DNA from: an uncultured Lachnospiraceae bacterium
Lineage (GTDB): Bacteria; Bacillota; Clostridia; Lachnospirales; Lachnospiraceae
Length of the DNA stretch: 64,000 bases
Direction of reading: 5' to 3'
Assembly (NCBI GenBank): GCA_934364805.1
Contig: CAKRMH010000014.1
Span: forward strand, 8,600 to 72,599
Notes under the pieces: generated by a model
The model's input: the letters and a program-made list of their open reading frames with translations, nothing else
Told to the model about the DNA's origin: nothing
The model's database searches: none
Made by a program: the position numbers and the translations under genes
In this document: in pieces, positions 9,012 to 17,866 of the stretch
Numbering within the stretch: the stretch's first letter is position 1
How the letters are laid out: every line of letters begins with the position of its first letter

Positions 9012-9335
9012 TTAATCACCAAAAGACTGCCTCCATTCCTCATAATCTGGCAGTCTCTTTATGAATCCGCTGAATTCCGGAACCGTAAAGTCTAACTCTT
9101 TGTATTTAACAGCATATATAATACCTTTATTAATCAGCTGCGCTCTGGCAGTGGATATCGATTTTACCTGTCTGTTCATGATCATTGCCACATTTGAAAT
9201 CGTACACGGAAGCTTATTACATGCAACCATTGCAAAAATAAATTTCTTATCCGACTCTGTACATCTCTCGTATCTCACTTTAAAAAATCCACTATCCAGA
9301 ATATCAAAAAATAAATATTGCTTCATTTCCTTCAA
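9012..9335 (-). pseudogene. Orphan C-terminal winged-helix piece of an AAA ATPase
   Basis: A 107-residue frame starting MKEMKQYLFFDILDSGFFKV and ending LDFTVPEFSGFIKRLPDY. It reads like the C-terminal winged-helix region of a common Firmicute ATP-binding protein family: the stretch from DSGFFKVRYERCTESDK onwards normally follows an ATPase core. No P-loop or upstream ATPase sequence precedes it, a stop lies just before the frame, and no convincing ribosome-binding site is present. I interpret it as a decay remnant; a free-standing small DNA-binding protein is the alternative. The assignment rests on remembered family patterns. Confidence 0.45.
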
Positions 9336-9480
9336 CGCTTAAATATATCATCAGTGTATAAACTACTTCCAGTTTAGCACTACCTAAAATAAGCTCCAAG
9401 CATTTCCTGTAAATTTTCTAAAAGTATCATCGCCCCCTTATGATATACTTTATGTTCATCACCATTTGTTTTTTCAATAA

Positions 9481-9519
9481 AAAAAGGAAGCAATTGTCCT
9501 GAAAACAATTGCTTCCTTT
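9481..9519 (-). terminator. Terminator of the two-component operon
   Basis: Two perfectly complementary 15-base arms, AAAAGGAAGCAATTG (9481-9495) and CAATTGCTTCCTTTT (9505-9519), close a 9-base loop. T tracts lie on both sides, so it can work in either direction. It lies 50 bp behind the response regulator. Confidence 0.9.
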
Positions 9520-9569
9520 TTGAAGAATTTTGAAAAATTAGTTTTGCGTGATACAACAGCAACAAAGCC

Positions 9570-10259
9570 CTACAGCTTGAAGCGGTATCCTACACCCCAG
9601 ATGGTTTCTATATACTGCGGTTTGGCGGTATTCATTTCGATTTTCTCACGGATTTTCTTGATGTGGACCGTTACCGTTGCAATGTCTCCGATTGATTCCA
9701 TATCCCAGATCTCACGGAAAAGTTCCTCCTTCGTGAATACATGGTTCGGGTTCTCTGCAAGGAATGTCAGAAGGTCAAACTCCTTGGTTGTAAACTGCTT
9801 CTCTTCCCCATTGACCCAGACACGTCTTGCGGTCTTGTCGATCTTGATGCCACGGATCTCGATCATGTCATTCTCAACCGTGTTGCTTCCGATCAGACGC
9901 TCATATCTTGCAAGGTGTGCTTTTACCCTTGCCACAAGTTCACTTGGGGAAAATGGTTTGGTCACATAATCATCTGCGCCAAGTCCGAGGCCGCGGATCT
10001 TGTCGATGTCATCTTTTTTTGCTGAAACCATAAGGATCGGGGTATTCTTTTTCTCACGGATCTGTTTACAGATCTCAAAGCCATCAATGCCCGGAAGCAT
10101 CAGATCCAGGATAAACAGGTCAAATTCTTCCGCTAATGCTCTTGCAAGTCCTGATGTTCCATCATTCTCAATCTCTACTTCAAAGCCGCTCAGTTCCAGA
10201 TAATCCTTCTCCAGATCTGCAATAGCAACCTCATCCTCAACGATCAATATTCTGCTCAT
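9570..10259 (-). CDS. OmpR/PhoB-family response regulator
   Basis: A 229-residue transcription factor. The receiver domain (1-118) has the acidic pair in VEDE, the phosphorylated Asp52 in FILDLMLPGIDG and the conserved Lys in MVSAKKDD. The C-terminal winged helix (about 130-229) ends in the typical YIETIWGVGYRFKL. It acts with the sensor kinase upstream, whose last 23 bp overlap its start, so the two are translationally coupled. AGGAGG stands 6 bases before the ATG. The regulon cannot be inferred from the window. Confidence 0.96.
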   Translation of the reverse strand: MSRILIVEDEVAIADLEKDYLELSGFEVEIENDGTSGLARALAEEFDLFILDLMLPGIDGFEICKQIREKKNTPILMVSAKKDDIDKIRGLGLGADDYVTKPFSPSELVARVKAHLARYERLIGSNTVENDMIEIRGIKIDKTARRVWVNGEEKQFTTKEFDLLTFLAENPNHVFTKEELFREIWDMESIGDIATVTVHIKKIREKIEMNTAKPQYIETIWGVGYRFKL

Positions 10260-11739
10260 TTGGTACCTCCTGATATTTGCGAATTACAAAATACATAATT
10301 GTCCCTGTATCTTCTTTGCTGGTAGCCCAGATTTTGCCACCGTGGTCTTCGATGATCTTCTTCACGATCGACAGACCGATGCCGCTGCCTCCGGTAGCGG
10401 AATTACGTGATGCATCGGCACGGTAGAACCTGTCAAAAATATACGGAAGGTCTTTCTGTGCGATTCCTCTTCCGTTGTCTTCGATCTCTACCTGGATAAA
10501 ATCCCCGACATCCTTAATCCGGATATTGATAAAACCTTTTGTTTTATTCATGTATTTTACAGAATTGCCGATGATGTTATTCACAACACGGCGCAGCTGC
10601 TCCGGATCTGCAATGATCTCCTCATCGCTGTCCGCATAATTATAATAAGCCAGTCCGATGCCTTTTGCTTCCAGATCCAGACCGATCTCTTCTACACAGT
10701 CGTTAAAATACTCCGCAACGTTAATTTTAGCAAAATTATACGGAATACGGTTCGTATCGATCTTGGAATAAAGCGTAAGTTCATTGATCAGTGTGTCCAT
10801 CTCATTGGCTTTGTTGTAGATCGTACGGACATATTTATCCACCTTTTCCGGTGTATTGGCAACGCCATCGATAATTCCCTCAGAATACCCTTTTACTGCG
10901 GTGATCGGGGTCTTCAGATCATGGGCAATGTTGCTGACCAGTGCACGGCTTTCTTTTTCGTTGTTCAGTTTCTCCTCAGCGTTGTCTTTCAGGCGCTGAC
11001 GCATTTTCTCAAACGTAACGCAAAGCTCTCCGATCTCATCATCCGAGGTCGCATCGATCGTGAAATCCAGATTGCCATCACGGATGTTCTCTGCTGCAAC
11101 CTGAAGCTTCCGGATCGGCGTGATCATGCTCCGGTATACCCAGACTGTAAGCATGCATGCCGTCAGTACCAGTATCAGAAGAATCGAGATTATCGCATCC
11201 ACTAGCAGCTGTTTGACCTCAGGAACCACGCTCTTCGTCGAAGTAATGATGAACGCACTTCCTTTGTTATCATCCGTAAACTGAAAATCCACCTGTTTTA
11301 CAAGGATCTCATCATCCGCATCAATATATGTTCCGGTCTGCGAATCTGCCTCTGTTGTACCATAATCCGGCAGAAAATCAAGTACATCCTGATTATCCCT
11401 GCCTCCATTATAAATGATTTTATTTCCTTTTCGCACGATCAGATAAGAACATTTCTCATCCAGCTGCGCATTCAGGTCATTCTGATATGCGGCCTCCTCA
11501 AAAGAATCCGGAGCATTCTTTGAAGTTGTCTGCATCTTTTCGTAATCCCCTGCTGTATACCGGTTCAAAAGCTGGACCGAATTGGTCAGGCTGTAGGATG
11601 CGCTTTCTTTCAATCCATAGCTCTGCTCGATCGCTTTCACCTGAAAATTCCAAAATCCATATACCACAAGCAGCATAAGGAAAATCGGCACAAAAATGAT
11701 TATGCAAAAGGAAATCATGAGTTTGGTTTTCACTTTCAT
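10237..11739 (-). CDS. Membrane sensor histidine kinase
   Basis: A 500-residue kinase with two membrane helices (about 8-30 and 180-203) enclosing an extracellular sensor of about 150 residues. A HAMP linker (about 204-256) follows, then a HisKA domain with phospho-accepting His273 in IAHDLKTPIT. The ATPase domain has the N box near NIIGNSVKYMNK, DNGRGI and GGSGIGLSIVKKI. It phosphorylates the response regulator encoded right behind it. The extracellular ligand is unknown; the sensor has no recognisable named domain. Confidence 0.95.
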   Translation of the reverse strand: MKVKTKLMISFCIIIFVPIFLMLLVVYGFWNFQVKAIEQSYGLKESASYSLTNSVQLLNRYTAGDYEKMQTTSKNAPDSFEEAAYQNDLNAQLDEKCSYLIVRKGNKIIYNGGRDNQDVLDFLPDYGTTEADSQTGTYIDADDEILVKQVDFQFTDDNKGSAFIITSTKSVVPEVKQLLVDAIISILLILVLTACMLTVWVYRSMITPIRKLQVAAENIRDGNLDFTIDATSDDEIGELCVTFEKMRQRLKDNAEEKLNNEKESRALVSNIAHDLKTPITAVKGYSEGIIDGVANTPEKVDKYVRTIYNKANEMDTLINELTLYSKIDTNRIPYNFAKINVAEYFNDCVEEIGLDLEAKGIGLAYYNYADSDEEIIADPEQLRRVVNNIIGNSVKYMNKTKGFINIRIKDVGDFIQVEIEDNGRGIAQKDLPYIFDRFYRADASRNSATGGSGIGLSIVKKIIEDHGGKIWATSKEDTGTIMYFVIRKYQEVPNEQNIDR

Positions 11740-11771
11740 GTTTCGTCTCTCCTATATCTGTTATAGAAAAA

Positions 11772-11817
11772 AGCCATAGAGCCTGACATGCCTATGCATA
11801 TCGTAAGCTCTATGGCT
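11772..11817 (-). terminator. metK terminator
   Basis: AGCCATAGAGC and GCTCTATGGCT form a perfect 11-bp stem. On the minus strand it is followed directly by a run of T residues, about 95 bp behind the metK stop and before the histidine kinase start. Confidence 0.85.
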
Positions 11818-11910
11818 ATTATACCATGAAACAGATCGTTACTAATGGAATATCTCTAATAATATTCTAAAATTTCTGTAAACTGGTTACATTTTCTATG
11901 TATACGATCA

Positions 11911-13095
11911 TTACAGATATTTCTTTAATGTGTCAGCCTTATCGGTTGCTTCCCATGGAAGGTTCAGATCCGTACGTCCGAAATGTCCGTATGCGGCTGT
12001 TCCTCTGTAGATCGGTCTTCTTAAATCAAGCATTTTGATGATTCCAGCTGGACGAAGATCAAAGTTCTCACGAACGATCTCAACAAGCTTCTCATCGGAA
12101 AGCTTTCCTGTTCCAAATGTATCCACCATGATGGATGTTGGCTGTGCTACACCGATCGCATAAGACAGCTGGATCTCACATTTCTCTGCAAGTCCTGCTG
12201 CAACGATGTTCTTTGCAACATAACGTGCTGCATATGCTGCAGAACGGTCTACCTTTGTGCAGTCTTTTCCGGAGAAGGCTCCACCGCCGTGACGGGCATA
12301 TCCACCGTAGGTATCTACGATGATCTTACGTCCGGTCAGACCAGCATCACCGTGTGGTCCACCGATTACGAAACGTCCGGTTGGGTTGATGAAGAATTTG
12401 GTATCTGCATCAATCAGTTCTGTTGGAAGAATTGGATCAAATACGTATTTTTTGATATCCTCATGGATCTGCTCCTGAGTGACATCCTCATCATGCTGTG
12501 TCGATAATACAACTGCCTCTAATCTCTTTGGTTTACCATTCTCATCATACTCAACAGAAACCTGTGTTTTTCCGTCTGGTCTTAAATAGCTTAAAGTTCC
12601 GTCTTTACGTACATTGGTAAGCTGTAATGCGAGCTTGTGTGCTAATGAGATCGGATATGGCATAAGCTCCGGTGTCTCGTTGGTTGCATATCCGAACATC
12701 ATTCCCTGATCTCCGGCTCCGGTATCCAGATCATCCTCCAATGCACCTTCTCTTGCTTCTAATGCTTTATCCACACCCATTGCGATATCTGCGGACTGCT
12801 GGTCTAAAGCTACCATAACTGCACAGGTATTGCCGTCAAAGCCTGTTTTTGCATCGTTGTATCCGATCTCGTTTACAGTTTTACGAACGATTGCAGGAAT
12901 ATCTAACTGCGCCTTTGTTGTGATCTCACCAGTAACAAGTACAAATCCTGTACAGCTTGCTGCTTCACATGCAACACGGCTCATTGGATCCTGTTCCATA
13001 CACGCATCAAGAATCGCATCAGAGATGGCATCACACATTTTGTCCGGATGTCCTTCTGTTACGGATTCTGATGTAAATAATAATTTTTCCATCAT
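11911..13095 (-). CDS. metK: S-adenosylmethionine synthase
   Basis: A 394-residue methionine adenosyltransferase, the family's normal length. It makes SAM from ATP and methionine. Motifs are TEGHPDKMCD near the N-terminus, GAGDQGMMFGYA for the substrate loop, GGPHGDAGLTGRK and GGGAFSGKDCTKVDRSAAY for the phosphate-binding region. The annotated ATG is followed at once by a second ATG; both fit the GGAG site. Expression should be switched off at high SAM by the S-box in its leader. It is the only clear gene of methionine metabolism in the window. Confidence 0.98.
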   Translation of the reverse strand: MMEKLLFTSESVTEGHPDKMCDAISDAILDACMEQDPMSRVACEAASCTGFVLVTGEITTKAQLDIPAIVRKTVNEIGYNDAKTGFDGNTCAVMVALDQQSADIAMGVDKALEAREGALEDDLDTGAGDQGMMFGYATNETPELMPYPISLAHKLALQLTNVRKDGTLSYLRPDGKTQVSVEYDENGKPKRLEAVVLSTQHDEDVTQEQIHEDIKKYVFDPILPTELIDADTKFFINPTGRFVIGGPHGDAGLTGRKIIVDTYGGYARHGGGAFSGKDCTKVDRSAAYAARYVAKNIVAAGLAEKCEIQLSYAIGVAQPTSIMVDTFGTGKLSDEKLVEIVRENFDLRPAGIIKMLDLRRPIYRGTAAYGHFGRTDLNLPWEATDKADTLKKYL

Positions 13096-13129
13096 TTGTC
13101 TCCTCTCAATTTGACAATTTTCCGATAAA

Positions 13130-13155
13130 TAAAAAAAAATCCGCTTGATAAGCGG
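13130..13155 (-). terminator. metK: Regulatory terminator of the SAM-I riboswitch
   Basis: On the minus strand CCGCTT-ATC-AAGCGG folds into a short GC-rich hairpin followed by A and nine T residues. It lies between the S-box aptamer and metK, in the position expected for the expression platform. Confidence 0.85.
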
Positions 13156-13180
13156 ACCAAATTATAAAGATAATCAAATC

Positions 13181-13282
13181 CTCTTATTGTTCGATTACTC
13201 GCTCAGGTTGGCACCTTCCTGTCTCAGACGGGGTTGCCGTGACTTCATAGATCCTTTGTATCTCCATCACTCTGAATAAGAG
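13181..13282 (-). promoter_or_regulatory. SAM-I (S-box) riboswitch aptamer
   Basis: The minus-strand leader has the S-box layout. CTCTTATT (from 13282) pairs with AATAAGAG (ending 13181) as the P1 helix. Inside are CAGAGTGATGGAG, GATCTATGAAGTCACGGCAACC-like core elements and GGAAGGTGCCAACCTGAGCGA-like sequence, the conserved joining regions that hold SAM. Known class behaviour: SAM binding stabilises P1 and allows the downstream terminator to form, stopping metK transcription. The terminator at 13130-13155 fits this. Confidence 0.93.
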
Positions 13283-13321
13283 AAAAGCTACAATATTGAA
13301 TTTTCAAATCTCCATCGCATA

Positions 13322-13350
13322 CATTACACCTATTTATATGCCTTGTCAAC
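13322..13350 (-). promoter_or_regulatory. metK promoter
   Basis: Minus-strand TTGACA (13345-13350), 17-bp spacer, TAATGT (13322-13327). It lies about 40 bp ahead of the S-box aptamer, so the riboswitch is inside the transcript. Confidence 0.7.
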
Positions 13351-13381
13351 CCTAATATCCCACAATTGAGAAACTATTTCA

Positions 13382-13410
13382 TTGACTTTCCCGCTTTACA
13401 ATTTTATACT
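13382..13410 (+). promoter_or_regulatory. Promoter of the HD-GYP gene
   Basis: TTGACT (13382-13387), 17-bp spacer, TATACT (13405-13410), about 53 bp before the start codon. It is divergent from the metK promoter. Confidence 0.7.
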
Positions 13411-13463
13411 TAAAAGGTGATGAAAGGAATCATTGCATCATATATATGAGGAGACTACTGCTT

Positions 13464-14597
13464 ATGAATATGAAAATATACTCTGCAGAGCAGCTTAAAC
13501 CAGGGATGACAACAGCTGCACGCGTAGAAACCGAAAATGGTCAGATCCTTGTATTGGAAAATACGGAGCTTACATCGCGTCTGATCAATCGTATCCGGTT
13601 TTACCGGATTCCAGAAATTGCAATTGTGGAAGAAGCGAATACCGAATCAGCCAAACCAAATGAACCGGCTGCAGCTCCGGCTCCTCAGCCAAAAGCCGGA
13701 ACCGGGCTTTTACAGAATTCCACATTTTCACAGAAAATGAAACAGTCTGCTGCCTTTAAGCATCAGCAGATTGATTATCTTTTCCTTACCGAGAAAATAA
13801 AATCCTGTCTTCAGGATATCGTTCATAATAAGTCTAACGTGAATTTCAACGAGCTTTTAAGTCTGACATCTGAACTTTTCCGGTCCAAAAAGACTGCGAT
13901 CGAATTATTTGATTTTCTCTACAGTGTCAGAGGTGTCAACGATTCTGTTTATGCACACAGCCTGAACGTTGCCATGATTTCCCGCATGATCGGAAGATGG
14001 CTGCACCTGGATCCCCATGATCTGGATGTGCTCATGCTCGCAGGACTGCTTCACGATATTGGAAAGCTTCTGATCCCGGAAGAGCTCTTAAATAAACCGG
14101 GCAGACTTACCGACGAAGAATTCCAGGAGATCAAAAAGCATCCCCGCTATGGATATGATATTCTGAAAAACCAGAATATCGATTCCCGTATCAAAAAAGC
14201 GGCTCTGATGCATCACGAACGCTGTGACGGATCTGGATATCCATCCGGCCTGACAGAAGACACGATCGATTCTTTTGCACAGATCATTGCTATTGCCGAC
14301 GTCTATGACGCCATGACTGCTGCACGATCCTACCGTTCGCCAATGTGTCCGTTCCAGGTCATTGGATGTTTCGAGAAGGAAGGCTTCCAGAAATACCATA
14401 CACGTTATATTCTGACCTTTCTGGAGCATATCGCATCCACATATCAGAACTGCCGTGCCATCTTAAATGACGGCCGCGGATGTAACATCATTATGTTAAA
14501 CAGCAATGCGTTATCTCAGCCGATCGTACAGCTCGATGATAATACCTGTATCGATCTTTCTGTGGAACCATCGCTTTATATCACAGCTTTAATGTAA
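13464..14597 (+). CDS. HD-GYP domain protein, probable c-di-GMP phosphodiesterase
   Basis: About 377 residues. I place the start at 13464 because GAGGAG lies 10 bases upstream; the ATG at 13446 overlaps that site. The N-terminal 60 residues form a small beta domain typical of HD-GYP proteins, followed by a Pro/Ala-rich linker. The HD-GYP domain has HSLNVAMISR, the metal-binding LLHDIGKLLIP, then HPRYGYDIL and HHERCDGSGYPSGL, so both HD and GYP signatures are intact. Known family role: hydrolysis of c-di-GMP. Together with the GGDEF protein at 4.4-7.7 kb it suggests a c-di-GMP pathway. It has its own promoter and a shared terminator. Confidence 0.92.
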   Translation: MNMKIYSAEQLKPGMTTAARVETENGQILVLENTELTSRLINRIRFYRIPEIAIVEEANTESAKPNEPAAAPAPQPKAGTGLLQNSTFSQKMKQSAAFKHQQIDYLFLTEKIKSCLQDIVHNKSNVNFNELLSLTSELFRSKKTAIELFDFLYSVRGVNDSVYAHSLNVAMISRMIGRWLHLDPHDLDVLMLAGLLHDIGKLLIPEELLNKPGRLTDEEFQEIKKHPRYGYDILKNQNIDSRIKKAALMHHERCDGSGYPSGLTEDTIDSFAQIIAIADVYDAMTAARSYRSPMCPFQVIGCFEKEGFQKYHTRYILTFLEHIASTYQNCRAILNDGRGCNIIMLNSNALSQPIVQLDDNTCIDLSVEPSLYITALM

Positions 14598-14604
14598 GAA
14601 AACA

Positions 14605-14634
14605 AATCAGGTAGGTCAAAAGACCTGCCTGATT
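14605..14634. terminator. Bidirectional terminator between HD-GYP gene and murA
   Basis: AATCAGGTAGGTC and GACCTGCCTGATT form a 13-bp stem with one mismatch and a four-base AAAA loop. It sits between convergent genes. A T-rich tract follows on each strand, somewhat weaker on the plus strand. Confidence 0.85.
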
Positions 14635-14655
14635 ACACTTATGATTCTTTTTTGA

Positions 14656-15957
14656 TTAAGATACTTTCAAAATAAACTTCTGTAATTCTTTCTCAGAAGA
14701 TACTTTCTCGATGCTGGCCCCAAGCTCTCTCAGCTTGCGATCCAGATCTTCATAACCTCGCTCAATATAATAAATATCATCCACAATGGTAATTCCTTCT
14801 GCTGACAGACCGGCAATGACAAGCGCTGCTCCGGCTCTTAAATCCGGTGCGTTGACTCTTGCGCCGGTATATTTATTCACACCACCGATGATCGCAATGT
14901 TACTCTCTACTTTGATGTCGGCTCCCATGCGGGTAAGCTCATCGACGTATTTAAAACGATTCTCAAAAATGCTCTCGGTCACGGTGCTGGTTCCTTCTGC
15001 GATTCCCAGTACAACTGCCATCTGTGGCTGCATATCAGTTGGAAATCCCGGATAAGGAAGTGTTGTAACCTGTGTATGCTGAAGATGCATTGGTGCTTTC
15101 GGTGCGATCACACGGACTGCATCATCCATTTCTTCCACTTCACATCCGACTTCAACAAGCTTCGCACTTGTTGCTTCCAGATGCTTTGGAATGACGTTCT
15201 TTACAACAATATCTCCGCCGGTCGCTGCTGCTGCAAACATAAATGTTCCTGCTTCAATCTGATCCGGAATTACAGAGTATTCCGTCTTATGAAGCTTCTC
15301 AACCCCGACGATACGGATCACATCGGTTCCCGCACCACGGATATTGGCCCCCATGCTGTTTAAGAAGTTCGCAACATCTACGACATGTGGCTCTTTGGCT
15401 GCATTCTCGATGACGGTCTTGCCCTCTGCCATTGCTGCTGCCATCATGATGTTGATGGTTGCTCCGACAGATACTTTATCCAGATAAATATGCGTTCCGT
15501 TCAACTGTTCTGCGCTGGCCTTTACATGTCCATAAGCGATATCAACCTCCGCACCCATTGCACGGAATCCTTTGATATGAAGGTCGATCGGACGGCTTCC
15601 GATGTCACATCCGCCAGGAAGTGCTACCTCTGCACGCTTATACTTTCCAAGCAATGCTCCGATCAGATAATAAGACGCTCTGATCTTACGGATAAATTCA
15701 TTGTCTACGATTACATCACGGATAAATGATCCGTTGATTTTTACTTTGTGTACATCGATGCGCTCTACATGCGCTCCGATCTCTTCGATTGCCTGTAAAA
15801 GGACATTAATGTCCCTGACATTCGGTAAATTATCTATCGTAACGGTCTCATCCGTCATAATTGCAGCCGCTAAAATAGCAAGCGCTGCGTTTTTCGCACC
15901 ACCAATTTCAACTTCGCCACGTAATGGATGCCCACCTTTGATTACGTACTGTTCCAT
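14656..15957 (-). CDS. murA: UDP-N-acetylglucosamine 1-carboxyvinyltransferase
   Basis: About 433 residues. It transfers enolpyruvate from PEP to UDP-GlcNAc, the first committed step of peptidoglycan synthesis in the cytoplasm. The start MEQYVIKGGHPLRGEVEIGG is typical. The catalytic Cys lies in LPGGCDIGSRPIDLH, so the enzyme should be fosfomycin-sensitive. Later YPGFPTDMQPQ and DLRAGAALVIAGL match the family. ATG 15957 is chosen because AGGTG precedes it at proper distance; the in-frame TTG at 15969 does not have such a site. It follows aroK on the same strand but has its own strong promoter. Confidence 0.97.
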   Translation of the reverse strand: MEQYVIKGGHPLRGEVEIGGAKNAALAILAAAIMTDETVTIDNLPNVRDINVLLQAIEEIGAHVERIDVHKVKINGSFIRDVIVDNEFIRKIRASYYLIGALLGKYKRAEVALPGGCDIGSRPIDLHIKGFRAMGAEVDIAYGHVKASAEQLNGTHIYLDKVSVGATINIMMAAAMAEGKTVIENAAKEPHVVDVANFLNSMGANIRGAGTDVIRIVGVEKLHKTEYSVIPDQIEAGTFMFAAAATGGDIVVKNVIPKHLEATSAKLVEVGCEVEEMDDAVRVIAPKAPMHLQHTQVTTLPYPGFPTDMQPQMAVVLGIAEGTSTVTESIFENRFKYVDELTRMGADIKVESNIAIIGGVNKYTGARVNAPDLRAGAALVIAGLSAEGITIVDDIYYIERGYEDLDRKLRELGASIEKVSSEKELQKFILKVS

Positions 15958-16025
15958 ATCACACCTCAATGATCTATATACAAACGGGCCTGCGCCCTCA
16001 ACAAAATTATCTTTACGAACATGTA

Positions 16026-16055
16026 ATTATACAAGAAATAAATAGTGTTTGTCAA
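16026..16055 (-). promoter_or_regulatory. murA promoter
   Basis: Minus-strand TTGACA (16050-16055), 18-bp spacer and TATAAT (16026-16031): both hexamers are perfect consensus, about 70 bp before murA. Confidence 0.75.
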
Positions 16056-16090
16056 GGCAACCACACTAGAAATCGCCCTCTTTATTTATA

Positions 16091-16624
16091 CTATTCGTAT
16101 TTTTGTTTATTGTTATTCAAAAACTGTAATTTTTCAATGAGTTTTTCAACAGTTTGTTCAACGTTTAGGTTCTCTTCTGACACGCATACATGCGCATATT
16201 TTTCGTAAAGCGGTGTACGTTCCAGATACAGGTCATGCAGTGTCTGTCCGTCTCTTAAAACAACGCCTCTTCCCTTGATATCTGCAAGACGTTGTTCCAG
16301 GATCTCATATGGCACTTCGAGATATACGACTGTGCCGATATCACGCAGATGTTCCATTGCTTCTTTCCCATATACCACGCTTCCACCAGTTGCAATGATC
16401 GTATGCTCTGCCTCGATTCCGGCATTGACACGGTTTTCGACTTCAATGAATCCATCCGTTCCAACTTCCTCGATGATCTCACACAAAAGCTTTCCTTCCT
16501 GCTCCTGGATTACAAGATCTGCATCTACAAACTGATAGCCCAGCACTTTTGCCAGAATTACTCCCACGGTACTCTTGCCGACTCCCGGCATTCCGATCAA
16601 AACAATATTATTGTGTCCTTCCAT
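16091..16624 (-). CDS. aroK: Shikimate kinase
   Basis: A 177-residue P-loop kinase that phosphorylates shikimate at the 3-hydroxyl in aromatic amino acid synthesis. It has IGMPGVGKSTVG as the Walker A loop, FVDADLVIQEQEG for shikimate and magnesium binding, and ATGGSVV. The conserved Arg of the substrate site is present around FIEVENRV and the lid around GRGVVLRDGQT. No other aro genes are nearby. It follows the PrsA-like gene after a terminator, so it probably depends on read-through or an unseen promoter. Confidence 0.93.
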   Translation of the reverse strand: MEGHNNIVLIGMPGVGKSTVGVILAKVLGYQFVDADLVIQEQEGKLLCEIIEEVGTDGFIEVENRVNAGIEAEHTIIATGGSVVYGKEAMEHLRDIGTVVYLEVPYEILEQRLADIKGRGVVLRDGQTLHDLYLERTPLYEKYAHVCVSEENLNVEQTVEKLIEKLQFLNNNKQKYE

Positions 16625-16650
16625 TTTGTCCCTTTCTCTTTCTGCATTAT

Positions 16651-16682
16651 AAAAGGCGCAGCATCATCATGCTACGCCTTTT
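16651..16682 (-). terminator. Terminator behind the PrsA-like gene
   Basis: AAAAGGCG-C-AGCAT and ATGCT-A-CGCCTTTT form a 13-bp stem with one mismatch and a short loop. T residues follow on both strands. It lies 30 bp behind the foldase gene and just ahead of aroK. Confidence 0.85.
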
Positions 16683-16713
16683 ATGATAACGATTCTCGTA
16701 TAGACTTGCAATA

Positions 16714-17823
16714 TTAATTTGCACTTTCTGTTCCATCAATGGTTTCGGATGCGCCGCTTTCTGTTGCTGCTTCGGTTCCTGCGGTATCACCCTGTGACGG
16801 TTCTTCCGTCTCTGTTGATTCGGTCTGCTGTGTGAGTGAGTTCGTAAACTTGATCTTTGCAACAACTTTGTCTTTTACTTTCCACTCAGCATCCTCTTCC
16901 CATTTGGAAAGTGTATCATTGTACAAGGTATCTTTACGGTCCTTCAGAATATCCTCGCGGTTCTTCTGTGTAGCTTCCTCATCATGGTCACTGTCAATAC
17001 GTACAATGTAAAGTGCTTTATCGGTTGTGATCAGATCCGAGATCTGCCCCTCACTAAGACCATCCATTGCTGCCTTGACATCGGAATCCAGATTGCTGTC
17101 ATCCGAATCATAGGTCCCTGTACTTACCGAAAAACCATACTGTTCTGCAGCAGCTTCCAGATCCGATGGCTGCTCGATCGCAGCTGCAACATCCTGTGCT
17201 TTCTGTGTCAGTTCTGCTTTCTGATCATCGGTATACTCTGTATACTGATAGCTGCTGTCATAGGTTCCATCTGTCGAAATCTTCAGCATGGAATATGCTC
17301 TCATGTTTGCTTCGTCATCCGAGATGTCTGTATCTACATCTGCAACGATCGCATCATACATTTTATCCTTGATCGTGTAAAGTGTAAGTACTTCCTCAAC
17401 GATATCCTGTGTTGCTCCCATCTCCTCCAATGCATCCTTACTGTTTGCATCGATAAAAGCAGTGGCTGCATCTGTGATGCTCTGTTTCTCATCATCTGAG
17501 ATTGTCACACCGTAATCGTCCATGTGAAGCTGAAGTGTGTACATTTCCTGCAGGCTCTTCATAAGCTGGGATTTGGTTGTATCCTCAAGAGTAGAGCCAT
17601 CCCCGTAAAGATCCTTGCTCCATACTTCATCCCCAAAATAGCTTTTATAGGCATCTTCCAGTCTTGCCTGCTGATATCTGCACATAAAGTTGGCAACTCC
17701 GAGTTTGATCTCCTGATCTCCAAGTGTTGCAACTGTTTCGTTTTTATTTAATGCACAGCCGGTAAATGCGGTGGTACAGAGAACCCCCGCCAACAGCAAT
17801 GCTGCAAATCTTTTTAACTTCAT
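16714..17823 (-). CDS. PrsA/SurA-like foldase lipoprotein
   Basis: A 369-residue predicted lipoprotein with signal peptide and lipobox FTGC (Cys23). The N-terminal half resembles the helical SurA/trigger chaperone region. The part around residues 175-290 resembles a parvulin-type peptidyl-prolyl isomerase (AYSMLKIST, DLEAAAEQYGFSVS, LSEGQISDLITTDKALYIV). The C-terminal 45 residues are Thr/Glu/Ser-rich. Family members help exported proteins fold on the outside of the membrane. AGGAGG precedes the ATG. It directly follows mfd. Key parvulin active-site residues were not all identifiable, so enzymatic activity is uncertain. Confidence 0.8.
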   Translation of the reverse strand: MKLKRFAALLLAGVLCTTAFTGCALNKNETVATLGDQEIKLGVANFMCRYQQARLEDAYKSYFGDEVWSKDLYGDGSTLEDTTKSQLMKSLQEMYTLQLHMDDYGVTISDDEKQSITDAATAFIDANSKDALEEMGATQDIVEEVLTLYTIKDKMYDAIVADVDTDISDDEANMRAYSMLKISTDGTYDSSYQYTEYTDDQKAELTQKAQDVAAAIEQPSDLEAAAEQYGFSVSTGTYDSDDSNLDSDVKAAMDGLSEGQISDLITTDKALYIVRIDSDHDEEATQKNREDILKDRKDTLYNDTLSKWEEDAEWKVKDKVVAKIKFTNSLTQQTESTETEEPSQGDTAGTEAATESGASETIDGTESAN

Positions 17824-17866
17824 ATATCCTCCTAAATATCTCCCGAATAGTCCGGAGCATTGTCTG

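Noticed and set aside
9380..9565. 61-codon minus-strand frame
   Set aside because: It runs across the two-component operon terminator hairpin, so it is not a plausible gene.
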